A DNA stretch of 64,000 bases from Rhodococcoides corynebacterioides NBRC 14404 (GCF_001894765.1 NZ_BCWV01000002.1:806001-870000); one strand, 5' to 3'; shown: positions 1-8,926, numbered from the stretch's first letter. Translations and numbers: made by a program. Notes: generated from the letters alone by a model not told the origin.

Positions 1-37
1 GCTGCCCGCCGTCGAGTCCGCGCCCGGGTCGGCCCGT

Positions 38-1324
38 GTGCAGACGGGGTCGGCGCGCCCGGATGCGGCGCCGCCGGAGTTGCGGCGTCGTGCCGGTGGC
101 CGGGTCATCGCCGGCGTGGCCGGCGGGCTCGCCGACCACCTGTCGGTGGACGTCGGCCGCGTGCGGATCGCCTTCGCGGTGTTGTGCGCCATGGCCGGCG
201 CCGGCATCGTCGCCTATGCCCTGCTGTGGGTGTTCACCTCCGCGGGTGACGACACCGCGAAACCCACCCGCCGGGAACGCCGTCGAGCGTGGGGACTCGC
301 CGGGCTCGGCATCCTCGGTGCGCTGGTGCTGGGATCCGGCCCCATCGGTCTGTCCTCGGCGTTCGTCGTCCCGGTGGTCGTCGTGGCGATCGGCGCGACG
401 GTGGTCTGGCGCGAACTCGACTCGGCCGGAACGAGATCGGCGTCGCAGCGGGGACAGCGCACGACGGTCCTCGGGTGGGCGCGCATCGTCGCCGGTGCCA
501 CGCTCGTGGTGGTCGGGCTGTGTGTCGTCGTCCTCTCCCGCGCCGACATGGCAGCGCTGCAGTCCTCGTTCGTCGCCGTGGCCGTCACGGTCGTGGGCAT
601 CGTGCTGCTGACCGTGCCGTTGTGGATGCGGCTCTGGCGCGCCCTCGCCGACGAGCGGGCGGCGCGCATCCGCACCGAGGAACGCGAGGACATCGCGTCG
701 CATCTCCACGATTCGGTGCTGCAGACGCTGGCCCTGATCCAGAAGCAGTCGCACGATTCGGCCGAGGTGATGCGGCTCGCGCGCAGCCAGGAACGCGAGC
801 TGCGGAAGTGGTTGTTCGGTGGCGGTCGGGAGGATCACGCGAGTCTCGTGCGGGCACTGACCACCATCGCCGGAGAGGTCGAGGACCACTACGGCATCAC
901 CGTCGACCCGGTGACGGTGGGCGACCTCCCTCTCGACGACGCCCCCGAGGCCGGCGGGCTCGGGCGGGAAGCCGCCACCGCCGTGTTGGGGGCGACCCGC
1001 GAGGCACTGGTGAACGCCGCGAAGCACGCCGAGGTCGCCTCGGTGGACCTCTACGCGGAGGTGACCCCGGAGTCCGTGGAGGTCTACGTGCGCGATCGCG
1101 GGTGCGGGTTCGACCCGGCCGCGGTGGCACCGGACCGCCAGGGACTCGCCAAGAGCGTGCGAGGGCGCATCGAGCGCCGTGGCGGCACCGTGCAGGTGCG
1201 CTCGACTCCCGGCCGCGGCACCGAGATCGGCATCGTCGTGCCGCGGGGTCTCGGCCGGAAGGACACCGTCGAGAACCACCGCGACGTCCACGACGCCCGC
1301 GACCGAGAGGACCGATCCGCGTGA
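38..1324 (+). CDS. PspC-domain sensor histidine kinase (NarL-type partner), possibly 5'-partial
   Basis: Membrane sensor kinase that would autophosphorylate and pass phosphate to the response regulator encoded next. Residues about 14-70 form a PspC domain (GGRVIAGVAGGLADHL). Several hydrophobic segments follow to about residue 200. A HisKA_3 dimerisation domain carries the phospho-accepting His at about residue 224 in SHLHDSVLQ. A C-terminal HATPase has an N-box (REALVNAAKHA) and a G-box (VRDRGCGFD). The PspC-plus-HisKA_3 layout is a known actinobacterial envelope-stress sensor type. The stop overlaps the GTG of the next gene by 4 nt. The reading frame stays open to the left edge, so the start (GTG at 38 here) is provisional and the gene may begin outside the window. 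The signal sensed cannot be read from the sequence. Confidence 0.88.
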   Translation: MQTGSARPDAAPPELRRRAGGRVIAGVAGGLADHLSVDVGRVRIAFAVLCAMAGAGIVAYALLWVFTSAGDDTAKPTRRERRRAWGLAGLGILGALVLGSGPIGLSSAFVVPVVVVAIGATVVWRELDSAGTRSASQRGQRTTVLGWARIVAGATLVVVGLCVVVLSRADMAALQSSFVAVAVTVVGIVLLTVPLWMRLWRALADERAARIRTEEREDIASHLHDSVLQTLALIQKQSHDSAEVMRLARSQERELRKWLFGGGREDHASLVRALTTIAGEVEDHYGITVDPVTVGDLPLDDAPEAGGLGREAATAVLGATREALVNAAKHAEVASVDLYAEVTPESVEVYVRDRGCGFDPAAVAPDRQGLAKSVRGRIERRGGTVQVRSTPGRGTEIGIVVPRGLGRKDTVENHRDVHDARDREDRSA

Positions 1325-1980
1325 CCGAGCCGGCCACCCGCACCTTCACCGTCTTCCTCGTCGACGATCACGCGGTGTTCCGCTCCGGGGTCCGTGCCGA
1401 ACTCGGGCGAGTCGACGACATCACCGTGGTGGGCGAGGCGGGCGGCGTCGCGGACGCGGTGCGCGGCATCGCCGCGGCCAAGCCGGACGTCGTCTTGCTC
1501 GACGTCCACATGCCCGACGGGGGCGGCGTCGCGGTCCTGCACGCGATCGACGACGGCCCGGTGTGCCTCGCGCTGTCGGTCTCCGATGCCGCCGAGGACG
1601 TCATCGCCGTCATCCGGGCGGGGGCGCGCGGCTACGTGACCAAGTCGATCTCAGGGGCAGATCTGGCGGACGCCGTCCGCCGCGTCGCGGGCGGCGACGC
1701 CGTGTTCGGTCCGCGACTGGCGGGGTTCGTCCTCGACTCCTTCACCGGCCGGTCCGCGACTCCGGAACCGGCGCTGGACCCCGAATTGGACTCGCTGACG
1801 CCGCGCGAGCTGGAGGTGCTGCGCCTCCTCGCGCGCGGCTACACCTACCGGGAGATCGCGGAGACGCTCTTCATCTCGGTCAAGACCGTCGAGACCCACG
1901 CATCCAACGTGCTGCGAAAGACGCAGCAGTCCAACCGCAACGCGTTGACCCGGTGGGCCCACCGGCGTCGGATCGAATGA
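1321..1980 (+). CDS. NarL/LuxR-family response regulator
   Basis: Two-component response regulator of 219 aa. The receiver domain has the acidic pair D15/D16 (VFLVDDHAVF), phospho-acceptor D61 (VVLLDVHMPDGGG) and the conserved Lys at about 108 (YVTKSIS). A C-terminal LuxR helix-turn-helix occupies roughly residues 155-215 (LTPRELEVLRLLARGYTYRE). The GTG start at 1321 lies in a GTGA overlap with the kinase stop, and the stop is itself in an ATGA overlap with the next gene, so the three genes are one translationally coupled operon. It is presumably phosphorylated by the PspC kinase. Its DNA targets are unknown. Confidence 0.93.
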   Translation: MTEPATRTFTVFLVDDHAVFRSGVRAELGRVDDITVVGEAGGVADAVRGIAAAKPDVVLLDVHMPDGGGVAVLHAIDDGPVCLALSVSDAAEDVIAVIRAGARGYVTKSISGADLADAVRRVAGGDAVFGPRLAGFVLDSFTGRSATPEPALDPELDSLTPRELEVLRLLARGYTYREIAETLFISVKTVETHASNVLRKTQQSNRNALTRWAHRRRIE

Positions 1981-2924
1981 GGCGACTGCGCCCGGTCGCG
2001 ACCGTGCTCGGTGCGCTCGGCCTGCTCGCCGGTGTCGTGGCCGTCGTGACGTCGTGGGTCGACGTCCCCCGCTTGATCGTCGTGGGACCGGCGTCGTTCG
2101 CGCCGATCCTGCTGTGCTGCACCGTCGTCGGGACGATCCTCGCGCTGACGGCGCGGCGCTGGTGGATCGCGGGAGCCTCCGCACTGGTGTTGGCGATCGC
2201 CGCGACGGTCGTGGTGCCGCTGTACGTCGCGGACGCCGACTCGCCGACCGGGACGCCGATCACCCTCATGCAGGCCAATGTCATGCTGGGGGACGCGGAT
2301 CCGGCGGCGCTGGTGGCGTCCGTGCGGGATCGCGGTGTCGACGTGCTGACGGCGCAGGAACTCACCCCGGAGTTCGTCGACGCCCTCGACGACGCGGGAA
2401 TGGGCGACGTCCTGCCCTACCGGTTCGTCATGCCCTACCCCGGCGGGGCCGGTGCGGGCATCTACAGCCGCGTTCCGGTGACCGACGGCCGGGAACTGGA
2501 CGGCTACCTGCTCTCGAGCGTCACCGCGCGCGTGGACCTCGGGACCGGTCCGGTCCGCGTCTACGCCGTACACCCCGTGCCGCCGTATCCGACGCCGACG
2601 GCCGTGTGGGCGCAGGAAATGTCGATGCTGCGCGACGAACTGCGCACGGCCGCACGCTCTCCCGAGCCGGTGATCGTGGGCGGTGACTTCAACGCCACCC
2701 ACGCCCACGCACGGTTCCGGGCGCTCGTGTCCGACGGTTGGTCCGACGTCGGCGACGTCGTCGGGGCGGGCATCGTCCCGACCTATCCGACGGACAAGAG
2801 CTACCCACCCGTCGTGGGAATCGACCACGTCCTGGTGCGCGAGGTGGGGGCCACGTCCTCGACGGCCGTCGACATCGCGGGGTCCGACCACCGGGGGCTG
2901 GTGGTGGACCTGGTGCTCCGCTAG
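1977..2924 (+). CDS. Membrane-anchored endonuclease/exonuclease/phosphatase family protein
   Basis: A 315-aa protein with three N-terminal membrane segments (roughly residues 8-28, 35-58 and 62-83) followed by an EEP-fold hydrolase domain, probably extracytoplasmic. EEP signatures are visible: MQANVML near residue 93, QELTPEF as the metal-binding Glu motif, GGDFNAT with D237/N239, and a terminal SDHRG with D304/H305. The family includes DNases, phosphodiesterases and lipid phosphatases, and the substrate here is not determinable. The ATG overlaps the regulator stop (ATGA), so it belongs to the two-component operon and may be part of its envelope-stress output. It converges on the Ser/Thr kinase gene. 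Confidence 0.85.
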   Translation: MRRLRPVATVLGALGLLAGVVAVVTSWVDVPRLIVVGPASFAPILLCCTVVGTILALTARRWWIAGASALVLAIAATVVVPLYVADADSPTGTPITLMQANVMLGDADPAALVASVRDRGVDVLTAQELTPEFVDALDDAGMGDVLPYRFVMPYPGGAGAGIYSRVPVTDGRELDGYLLSSVTARVDLGTGPVRVYAVHPVPPYPTPTAVWAQEMSMLRDELRTAARSPEPVIVGGDFNATHAHARFRALVSDGWSDVGDVVGAGIVPTYPTDKSYPPVVGIDHVLVREVGATSSTAVDIAGSDHRGLVVDLVLR

Positions 2925-2931
2925 GTGCCGG

Positions 2932-2944
2932 GTCCGGCCCGGAC
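2932..2944. terminator. Short hairpin between convergent genes
   Basis: In the 25-nt gap between the EEP gene and the convergent kinase gene, GTCCG-GCC-CGGAC can pair. An outer GGTGC (2924-2928) and GCACC (2954-2958) could extend it. There is no T-tract. It is a weak candidate for a shared terminator. Confidence 0.3.
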
Positions 2945-2949
2945 GTACG

Positions 2950-4194
2950 TCAGAGCACCAGCACGAGCACGAGGATCAGCACCAGGACGCCCGCGCCGAC
3001 CCCGAGCCAGAGCACCAGGTTCTCCGGCGGTCCCGACCGCCGGGTCGGCGGCTCGAAGGGGGGCGGCGCGTACGTGGGCCGGGGTGCTTCCCGGTCGGAG
3101 ACCGTCCCGTCGGCGCTCGGTCGCGGAACCCGGTCCAGCGGCACGGCGGTGGGGGCGGCCGGCAGGCCCGTCATGGTGCGGCCGTGGATGCGTTCGGCGC
3201 GGCGGGTGGACGTCGGGACGCGGGCGCCGCGGGACGCCCAGAACGGAACCTGACCGTCCTGCGCGCGCAGCGGCGTGTTCAGCACCGCGGAGGGGCTGCC
3301 GTTCTTGCCGACGGCGAGGCGGACGAAGCGGTCGCGCACCTCGGCCATCGACGGACGCCGCGAGGGGTCCGGCTCGAGCATGTGCAGCAGGGTGGCCGTC
3401 ATGGGACCGCTGCGACGCGGCGGGGTGATCCGCCCGCCGGCGACCCGATGCAGCAGGGCGATGGAATCGGCGTCGATGCCGAACGGCGGTTGCCCCTCGG
3501 TGGCCGTGTACAGGGTGGCGCCGAGAGAGAAGACGTCGCTGGCCTCGGTGGGGTCCGCGCCGCGTGCGACCTCGGGAGCGAAGTACGCCGGGGTGCCGGT
3601 GATGACGGCGCTGTTCTCCTCGTGCGTGTCGGTCTTGGCGCGGGAGATGCCGAAGTCGCTGATCTTGACCATGCCGAGGGCCCCGCCGCGGTCGGCCACC
3701 AGGATGTTGCCGGGCTTGACGTCGCGGTGCAGGATGCCGGCGGCGTGCGCGGCGGTGAGGGCGTCGGCGATCTGGGCGCCGATCTGGATCACCTCGGTCG
3801 GCGGCAGCGTCTCGGTGATGTTGAGGGCCATGGCGAGGCTGCGGGCGGGCAGGTACTCCATGATCAGCCACGGCTCGCCGCTGTCGATCGCGACGTCGTG
3901 CATCGCGATGGCGTGAGGATGGTTCAGTTGCGCGGCCATCCGGCCCTCGCGGAGCGCGCGGTCGCGGACCTCGCGCGCCGCCTCGGGCTCGAGGTCGATG
4001 GTGGAGGTGGCCTGTTTCACCGCCACCTTGCGGCGGAGCAGGGTGTCGTTCGCGAGCCAGACGGCGCCCATCCCGCCGCCGCCGATCTTGCTGTCCAGGC
4101 GGTATCGACCGGCCAGGAGATAGTCGGGTCCGACGGCCGGGCGGGTGCGGCGAGCGGGGGTCGCGGCGTCACCGGAGGGCTGGGGATCCGTCAC
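2950..4194 (-). CDS. Serine/threonine protein kinase (PknB-type) with C-terminal membrane tail
   Basis: Eukaryotic-type protein kinase of 414 aa. The sequence shows the Gly-rich loop (IGGGGMGAVW), the ATP-binding Lys (KVAVKQ, about residue 60), the catalytic loop HRDVKPGN, DFGIS and the APE-type motif YFAPEV. A Pro-rich linker follows (about 290-390), then a single hydrophobic segment at the extreme C-terminus. The protein stops at the end of that segment, so unlike PknB there is no extracellular sensor domain. The frame opens at 4263, but GTG 4194 is preferred because a TAACCT box lies exactly 7 nt before it, as in a leaderless transcript. Divergent from imuA'. Substrates are unknown. Confidence 0.9.
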   Translation of the reverse strand: MTDPQPSGDAATPARRTRPAVGPDYLLAGRYRLDSKIGGGGMGAVWLANDTLLRRKVAVKQATSTIDLEPEAAREVRDRALREGRMAAQLNHPHAIAMHDVAIDSGEPWLIMEYLPARSLAMALNITETLPPTEVIQIGAQIADALTAAHAAGILHRDVKPGNILVADRGGALGMVKISDFGISRAKTDTHEENSAVITGTPAYFAPEVARGADPTEASDVFSLGATLYTATEGQPPFGIDADSIALLHRVAGGRITPPRRSGPMTATLLHMLEPDPSRRPSMAEVRDRFVRLAVGKNGSPSAVLNTPLRAQDGQVPFWASRGARVPTSTRRAERIHGRTMTGLPAAPTAVPLDRVPRPSADGTVSDREAPRPTYAPPPFEPPTRRSGPPENLVLWLGVGAGVLVLILVLVLVL

Positions 4195-4201
4195 GGCGTC
4201 G

Positions 4202-4207
4202 AGGTTA
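4202..4207 (-). promoter_or_regulatory. Leaderless -10 box of the Ser/Thr kinase
   Basis: TAACCT on the minus strand, 7 nt before GTG 4194. The same hexamer at the same distance precedes xthA, supporting a leaderless transcript. No clear -35 box was seen. Confidence 0.5.
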
Positions 4208-4264
4208 TCCGACAGCGGCCCTCGGTCCCGATCGAGGCGTCCGACCAGGCGTTTCCGGGTCACC

Positions 4265-4293
4265 TTGACGTTCGAACGGCGGACGGCTTTACT
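4265..4293 (+). promoter_or_regulatory. Probable imuA' operon promoter
   Basis: TTGACG (4265-4270), a 17-nt spacer and TTTACT (4288-4293) on the plus strand, immediately upstream of the LexA box, so that LexA would cover the start of transcription. A further GTTCGAAC palindrome, made of overlapping LexA half-sites, lies inside the spacer. Confidence 0.5.
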
Positions 4294-4302
4294 GGAGATC
4301 GT

Positions 4303-4318
4303 TCGAAAACATGTTCGA
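4303..4318 (+). promoter_or_regulatory. LexA (SOS) box upstream of imuA'
   Basis: TCGAAAACATGTTCGA differs at a single base from the mycobacterial-type LexA consensus TCGAAC-N4-GTTCGA. It lies 41 nt before the imuA' start and just downstream of the proposed promoter. The operon is therefore expected to be repressed by LexA and induced by DNA damage. Confidence 0.88.
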
Positions 4319-4358
4319 ATTCTCGGTCTTCCCCCGAGTCTCGATCCGGGGAGTGAGT

Positions 4359-5195
4359 ATGCCTGTTTCCGTCGATCTGGACGGTCTCGACGGTCTGTCG
4401 CGCAGCGAGCGGATCGCGGTGCTGCGGCGCCGCATCAGCGGTGCGGCCGGCCCCGCTGCTGCATCCCCTGCCGTCCCTGCCACGGCTGCCGTCCCTGCCA
4501 CGTCGGGGGCCACCGCCCCGGTGCTCGAGCCCGTCCCCACCGCGGCGCAGCGCCCCACCGCGGCGCAGCGCCCCACCCGGCCCGTCCTTCCCGTCCCGAG
4601 CGCGTTGTCGGCGCTGCTGCCGGAGGGCGGACTGGCCCGCGGCTCGGTGGTGGCGGTGTCCGGGGCCGGATCGCTGCTCACCGGCATCCTGGCGTCGGTC
4701 ACGGCGTCCGGGCGACACGCGGCGGTGATCGGCATGCCGCGGCTCGGTCTGCTCGCGGCGGCGGAGATGGGCGCCCAGCTCCACCGGCTGGCGTTGGTGC
4801 CGGATCCCGGGTCGGACCCGGTGGAGGTGGCGGCCGTGTTGCTGGACGGCCTCGATCTGGTGGTCCTCGGCCTGGGGGGTTCCGCCGTGCCGCCGTCCCG
4901 GGCGCGTGCGGTGGTGGCGCGGGCCCGCGCCAAGGGCGCCACGCTCGTCGTCACCGACGGTCGGTGGGACGGTGCGGAACTCACGTTGTCCGCGCATGTC
5001 GACGGGTACGACGGCCCGGGGTCCGGGGATCGCCGCGGTCGCGGGCGGGTGCGGGCGGTGCGGTTGGGCGTCGAGGTCCAGGGCCGGGCGATCCGGCCGC
5101 GCACGGGCCGCCTCGTCGTCGCGTCGGCGGGCGAGGGCGTCGAGTGGTCGACCGCTCGGGAGAGCGGTCCGACGGTGACGGCGTTGTCGTCGTGA
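4359..5195 (+). CDS. imuA': ImuA'-type RecA-like mutasome accessory protein
   Basis: A 278-aa RecA-fold protein, the accessory factor that with ImuB and DnaE2 forms the actinobacterial translesion mutasome. Residues about 30-75 are a low-complexity Pro/Ala linker. The RecA-like core starts near residue 80, and its Walker A region is degenerate (VSGAGSLLTGI, about 98-108, without the usual GKT), as is common in this family. The frame opens earlier at 4311, inside the LexA box. ATG 4359 is preferred because GGGGAG sits 6 nt before it. The stop overlaps the imuB start (GTGA). Expression should be SOS-inducible through the box at 4303-4318. Confidence 0.82.
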   Translation: MPVSVDLDGLDGLSRSERIAVLRRRISGAAGPAAASPAVPATAAVPATSGATAPVLEPVPTAAQRPTAAQRPTRPVLPVPSALSALLPEGGLARGSVVAVSGAGSLLTGILASVTASGRHAAVIGMPRLGLLAAAEMGAQLHRLALVPDPGSDPVEVAAVLLDGLDLVVLGLGGSAVPPSRARAVVARARAKGATLVVTDGRWDGAELTLSAHVDGYDGPGSGDRRGRGRVRAVRLGVEVQGRAIRPRTGRLVVASAGEGVEWSTARESGPTVTALSS

Positions 5196-6775
5196 CCGGT
5201 TCGCAGAAGCGTCGCGCCCGGGTGCTCGCGGTGTGGTGTCCCGACTGGCCGGCGGTCGCGGCGGCGGCCGCGGCGAACGTCCCCGCGTCCGCTCCGGTGG
5301 CCGTGGTCTCGGCCAATCGGGTGGTCGCCTGCTCCGCCACGGCTCGGACGGCCGGGGTCCGGCGCGGCGGGACACGCCGAGAGTCGCAGGCGCGGTGCCC
5401 GGAACTGCATGTGGCACGGGCGGATCCGGACCGCGACGCGCGATCGTTCGAGCCGGTGGCCGCCGCGGTGGACGAGCTGATTCCGGGAATCGAGGTGCTG
5501 CGTCCGGGTCTGCTGCTGCTCTCGGCGCGCGGTGCGGCGCGGTACTTCGGTTCGGAGGAGAGTGCGGCCGAACGCCTCGTCGACGCGGTCGCCGCGGTCG
5601 GAGTGGAGTGCCAGGTGGGCGTCGCCGACGAGGTCTCCACGGCGGTGATCGCCGCGCGGCACGGCATGATCGTGCCCGCCGGCGACGGCGCCGGTTTTCT
5701 CGCGCCGCTGCCGGTGGCGGAGCTGTCGGCGGAACCGTCGCTCGCGGCGCCGGATCGGGTGGATCTGGTGGACCTGCTGGTGCGGTTGGGGTTGCGCTCG
5801 ATCGGGGATTTCGCGGCGCTCTCTCCGGTCGACGTGGCGTCGCGGTTCGGGACCGATGCCGTGGCGGCGCATCGCAGCGCGCGGGGAGAACCGGAACGTC
5901 CGCCGTCGGCGCGGGTGGTGCCGCCGGATCTCGACGTCGAGTACCACTGCGACCCACCGCTGGACCGGGTGGACGCCGCCGCGTTCGCCGGGCGCGCGCT
6001 GGCGGAGAAGTTGCACGTCGCGCTGTCGGCGGCCGCGGTCGCCTGCACCCGGCTGCTGGTGCAGGCCCGCACCGCGAACGGCGAGCACCTCTCCCGCACC
6101 TGGCGGTGCGCCGAGCCGCTCACCCCGGAAGGCACCGCGGATCGGGTGCGGTGGCAACTCGACGGGTGGCTCACCGGCCGCAGCGGGAACAAGCCCACCG
6201 CCGGGGTGGTGCTGCTGCGGCTCGAGCCGGTCGAGGTGGTCACCGCCGGAGCGTTGCAGCTCGGACTGTGGGGTGGGGTCGGCGACGAGGACGAGCGCGC
6301 CCGACGCGCGTTGGTGCGGGTGCAGGGCCTGCTCGGTGGGGAGGCGGTGCAGGTGGGGGTGCTCAGCGGCGGCCGTGGTCCGGCCGAGCGGGTGACGGTG
6401 GTGCCGTGGGGCGACGAGCCGGTTCCCGACGCCGATCCGGCCGCACCCTGGCCGGGTCGACTGCCGTCGCCGTCACCCACCGCTCTCGTCACCACGCGTC
6501 CGGAGATCACGCTGGTGGGCGCGGCGGGGGAGCCGGTCGGGGTGACCGAGCGGGGGATGTTCGACCGGGACCCGGCGGTGCTGACGTGGGGGTCGAGCTC
6601 GTGGTCGCTGCACGGGTGGGCGGGCCCGTGGTGCGTCGACGAACGGTGGTGGGATCCGGGTGCGACGTCCACGGCGCGGCAGGTGGCGCGGGCGCAGATG
6701 ATGCTCGAGGACGCGCGCGCGGTGCTGGTCCTGCACGACGGAGGACGATGGTTCGTGGAGGGCATCTACGAATGA
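5192..6775 (+). CDS. imuB: ImuB, Y-family polymerase-like mutasome scaffold
   Basis: A 527-aa Y-family polymerase homologue. The position where active family members have DxD reads VLAVWCPDWPAVAA, and no SIDEA motif is present, so it is expected to be non-catalytic, as known for ImuB. A beta-clamp-binding motif is clear: QLGLW starting at about residue 356. The C-terminal region ends with the family-typical ARAQMMLEDARAVLVL. ImuB is known to bridge the sliding clamp, ImuA' and DnaE2 at lesions. The GTG start is in a 4-nt overlap with imuA' and the stop is in an ATGA overlap with dinB, so all three are one SOS operon. Confidence 0.9.
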   Translation: MTGSQKRRARVLAVWCPDWPAVAAAAAANVPASAPVAVVSANRVVACSATARTAGVRRGGTRRESQARCPELHVARADPDRDARSFEPVAAAVDELIPGIEVLRPGLLLLSARGAARYFGSEESAAERLVDAVAAVGVECQVGVADEVSTAVIAARHGMIVPAGDGAGFLAPLPVAELSAEPSLAAPDRVDLVDLLVRLGLRSIGDFAALSPVDVASRFGTDAVAAHRSARGEPERPPSARVVPPDLDVEYHCDPPLDRVDAAAFAGRALAEKLHVALSAAAVACTRLLVQARTANGEHLSRTWRCAEPLTPEGTADRVRWQLDGWLTGRSGNKPTAGVVLLRLEPVEVVTAGALQLGLWGGVGDEDERARRALVRVQGLLGGEAVQVGVLSGGRGPAERVTVVPWGDEPVPDADPAAPWPGRLPSPSPTALVTTRPEITLVGAAGEPVGVTERGMFDRDPAVLTWGSSSWSLHGWAGPWCVDERWWDPGATSTARQVARAQMMLEDARAVLVLHDGGRWFVEGIYE

Positions 6776-8066
6776 GCGACAGCAGTATCGACACCGGCTC
6801 CGGTCGTGCCCGCGACCGCGTGCACGAGGCGACCGTCCTGCACGCGGATCTGGACTCGTTCTACGCCTCGGTGGAGCAGCGGGACGACCCGTCGCTGCGT
6901 GGGCGTCCGGTGATCGTCGGCGGCGGCGTGGTGCTCGCGGCGAGCTACGAGGCCAAGGCGTACGGGGTGAAGACCGCGATGGGAGGTCGGCAGGCCCGCG
7001 CCCTCTGCCCGCAGGCCGCCGTGGTGCCCCCGCGCATGCACGCCTACTCGCAGGCGAGCAAGGACGTCTTCGAGGTGTTCGAGAACGTCACCCCGCTGGT
7101 GGAGGGCATCTCCATCGACGAGGCATTCCTCGACGTGACCGGTCTGGCGCGGCTGTCCGGGTCACCGGCCGACATCGCGGCGGACCTCCGCCGCACCGTC
7201 GCCGAGGACGTCGGGCTCCCGATCACCGTGGGAGTGGCGCGGACGAAGTTCCTGGCCAAGATCGCCAGTGCCGTCGCCAAGCCGGACGGGTTGCTCGTGG
7301 TCGATCCGGGCCGCGAACTGGAGTTCCTGCATCCGCTGCCCGTCGAACGCATGTGGGGCGTCGGCAAGGTCACCGCCCGCAAGCTGCACGCGCAGGGGAT
7401 CCGCACCATCGGCGAGCTCGCCGCGGAGCGGGAGGGCGCGCTGGCCGCGGTGCTGGGGTCCGCCGCCGGTCGCCACCTCCATGCGTTGTCCAACGGGGTC
7501 GACAGCCGCCGGGTCACCACCGGCCGGAGTCGACGGTCGGTGGGCGCGCAGCACGCGCTCGGGCGACGTCACAAGGATCCCGCCGAGATCGACGCCGCCC
7601 TCACCGCGTTGGTGGACCGGGTGACCTACCGGATGCGCAAGGGCCACCGCGCCGGGCGGACGGTGACCCTCCGGCTGCGCTTCGACGATTTCAGCCGTGC
7701 CACCCGGTCGACCACCCTCGGTCGCGCCACCGCCGACACGCACGTCGTGCTCACGGCCGCGCGGTCCCTCCTCGATGCGGCGATGTCCACCATCACCATG
7801 CAGGGGCTCACCCTGGTCGGTGTGGCCGTCTCGAACCTCGAGGACGGCTCGGCCCTGCAGTTAGAACTGCCCTACGACACGCCGCCCGACGAGCCCGAGA
7901 ACGGCCGGGAGCGCAGCCACGAGCACGGCCACGAGCACATCGACCGGGCGGCCCTCGACGCGGCGCTCGACGGCGTCCACCGGCGGTTCGGCTCCGCCGC
8001 CGTCACCCGGGGGGGGGGCTCCTCGGACGCCGGGAGCTGCCGTCGGTGCCGCTGCTCGGCGACTGA
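6772..8066 (+). CDS. dinB: DNA polymerase IV (DinB), C-terminus frameshifted in a G10 run
   Basis: Y-family translesion polymerase. Catalytic residues are intact: D26 in HADLDSFYASVE and D116/E117 in SIDEAFLDVT. A clamp-binding motif QLELPY lies near residue 363. Up to position 8008 it reads in the frame of ATG 6772. A run of ten G (8009-8018) follows, after which the family-like tail LLGRRELPSVPLLGD and its stop (8064-8066) lie in another frame. One extra G or two fewer would restore it. As written, frame 1 instead runs into the alpha/beta hydrolase, giving a 701-aa fusion. A homopolymer sequencing error is the simplest explanation, but slippage is possible. Last gene of the LexA-controlled operon. 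Confidence 0.85.
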
Positions 8067-8086
8067 GTCGGCATCCCGTCCCCGGG

Positions 8087-8092
8087 TACAGT
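8087..8092 (+). promoter_or_regulatory. Leaderless -10 box of the hydrolase gene
   Basis: TACAGT lies 8 nt before GTG 8101. It suggests that the hydrolase has its own leaderless promoter, independent of the dinB operon. Confidence 0.45.
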
Positions 8093-8100
8093 GGCGCTCG

Positions 8101-8877
8101 GTGAGTACCGACGACGCCCCGCGCGAGAACATCCCGACCGGCTCCGGTCCGACCCGGCCGCATCTGTACTACCGCGACTCCGGCGGCGAGGACGCCCTGG
8201 ACTCGCCGGTGATCCTGATCCACGGCATGGGCGGGGACGGTGCCACGTGGAACCGGTTCGCGCAGAGCCTGATTCGCCGTGGTCGGCGGGTGGTCGTGCC
8301 CGACCTCCGCGGGCACGGCCGCAGTGGCCGCGCCGCGGACTACTCCTTCGCCACGTTCGCGGACGATCTCGAGGCGCTGCTCGACCGCCTTCACCTGACG
8401 CGTGTGGACCTGGTCGGGCATTCGCTCGGCGGACACACGGCCACCCTCGTCGCGCAACGCCGGGGCGACGCGGTGCGCAAGCTGGTGGTCGAGGAAGCTC
8501 CGCTGCCGCTGCGTCCCGGTGACCCGCCGCCGGTCATGGGCGGAGCGCCGTCGCCGCGGGAGCTGCTGCACGCGCTGTCGTCGATCGTGCGCCATCCGCG
8601 TGCGGTGCTGGCGTTCGATCGGTCGATGACGGGGCCCGCGCTCACGCAGTTCCGGACGCCGGACCCGGCGTGGTGGTCGGCGTTGGCCTCGGTGACCGCG
8701 GACGTCCTCCTGGTGGTGGGTGGGCCCACCGGCATGGTCGACCGGGAGCGGCTCGCGGCAGCGGTCGCCGGACTCGCGCGCAGTCGGGTGGTCGCAGTCG
8801 ACAGCGGCCACAGCGTTCATCGAGATCGCTTCGACGAGTTCAGGACTGCGGTGGAGCCGTTCCTTCTGGCGCTGTGA
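8101..8877 (+). CDS. Alpha/beta-fold hydrolase
   Basis: A 258-aa alpha/beta hydrolase. Visible features are the oxyanion-hole motif HGMGGDG (about residues 41-47), the nucleophile elbow GHSLGG with S108, and the catalytic His in DSGHSVHRD (H237). The acid is probably the Asp in the VVGGPTGMVD region. Substrate unknown; this broad family contains esterases, lactonases and haloperoxidase-like enzymes. It is in the same frame as dinB with no stop between them because of the dinB frameshift. GTG 8101 with its own -10 box is the likely real start. Confidence 0.85.
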   Translation: MSTDDAPRENIPTGSGPTRPHLYYRDSGGEDALDSPVILIHGMGGDGATWNRFAQSLIRRGRRVVVPDLRGHGRSGRAADYSFATFADDLEALLDRLHLTRVDLVGHSLGGHTATLVAQRRGDAVRKLVVEEAPLPLRPGDPPPVMGGAPSPRELLHALSSIVRHPRAVLAFDRSMTGPALTQFRTPDPAWWSALASVTADVLLVVGGPTGMVDRERLAAAVAGLARSRVVAVDSGHSVHRDRFDEFRTAVEPFLLAL

Positions 8878-8926
8878 CCCGTCCAGAGTCGTCGTCGACG
8901 CCTCGTCTCGGTGACGCGTGCGCCGT

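Noticed and set aside
4260-6765. Long minus-strand open frames opposite imuA'-imuB
   Set aside because: Arg/Pro/Ser-rich translations without motifs; the plus strand carries clear ImuA' and ImuB with correct overlaps and a LexA box.
5233-8877. Single open frame covering dinB and the hydrolase as a natural fusion gene
   Set aside because: The normal dinB tail and stop exist in another frame right after the G10 run, and the hydrolase has its own -10 box and start, so a genuine fusion is less likely than a frameshift.
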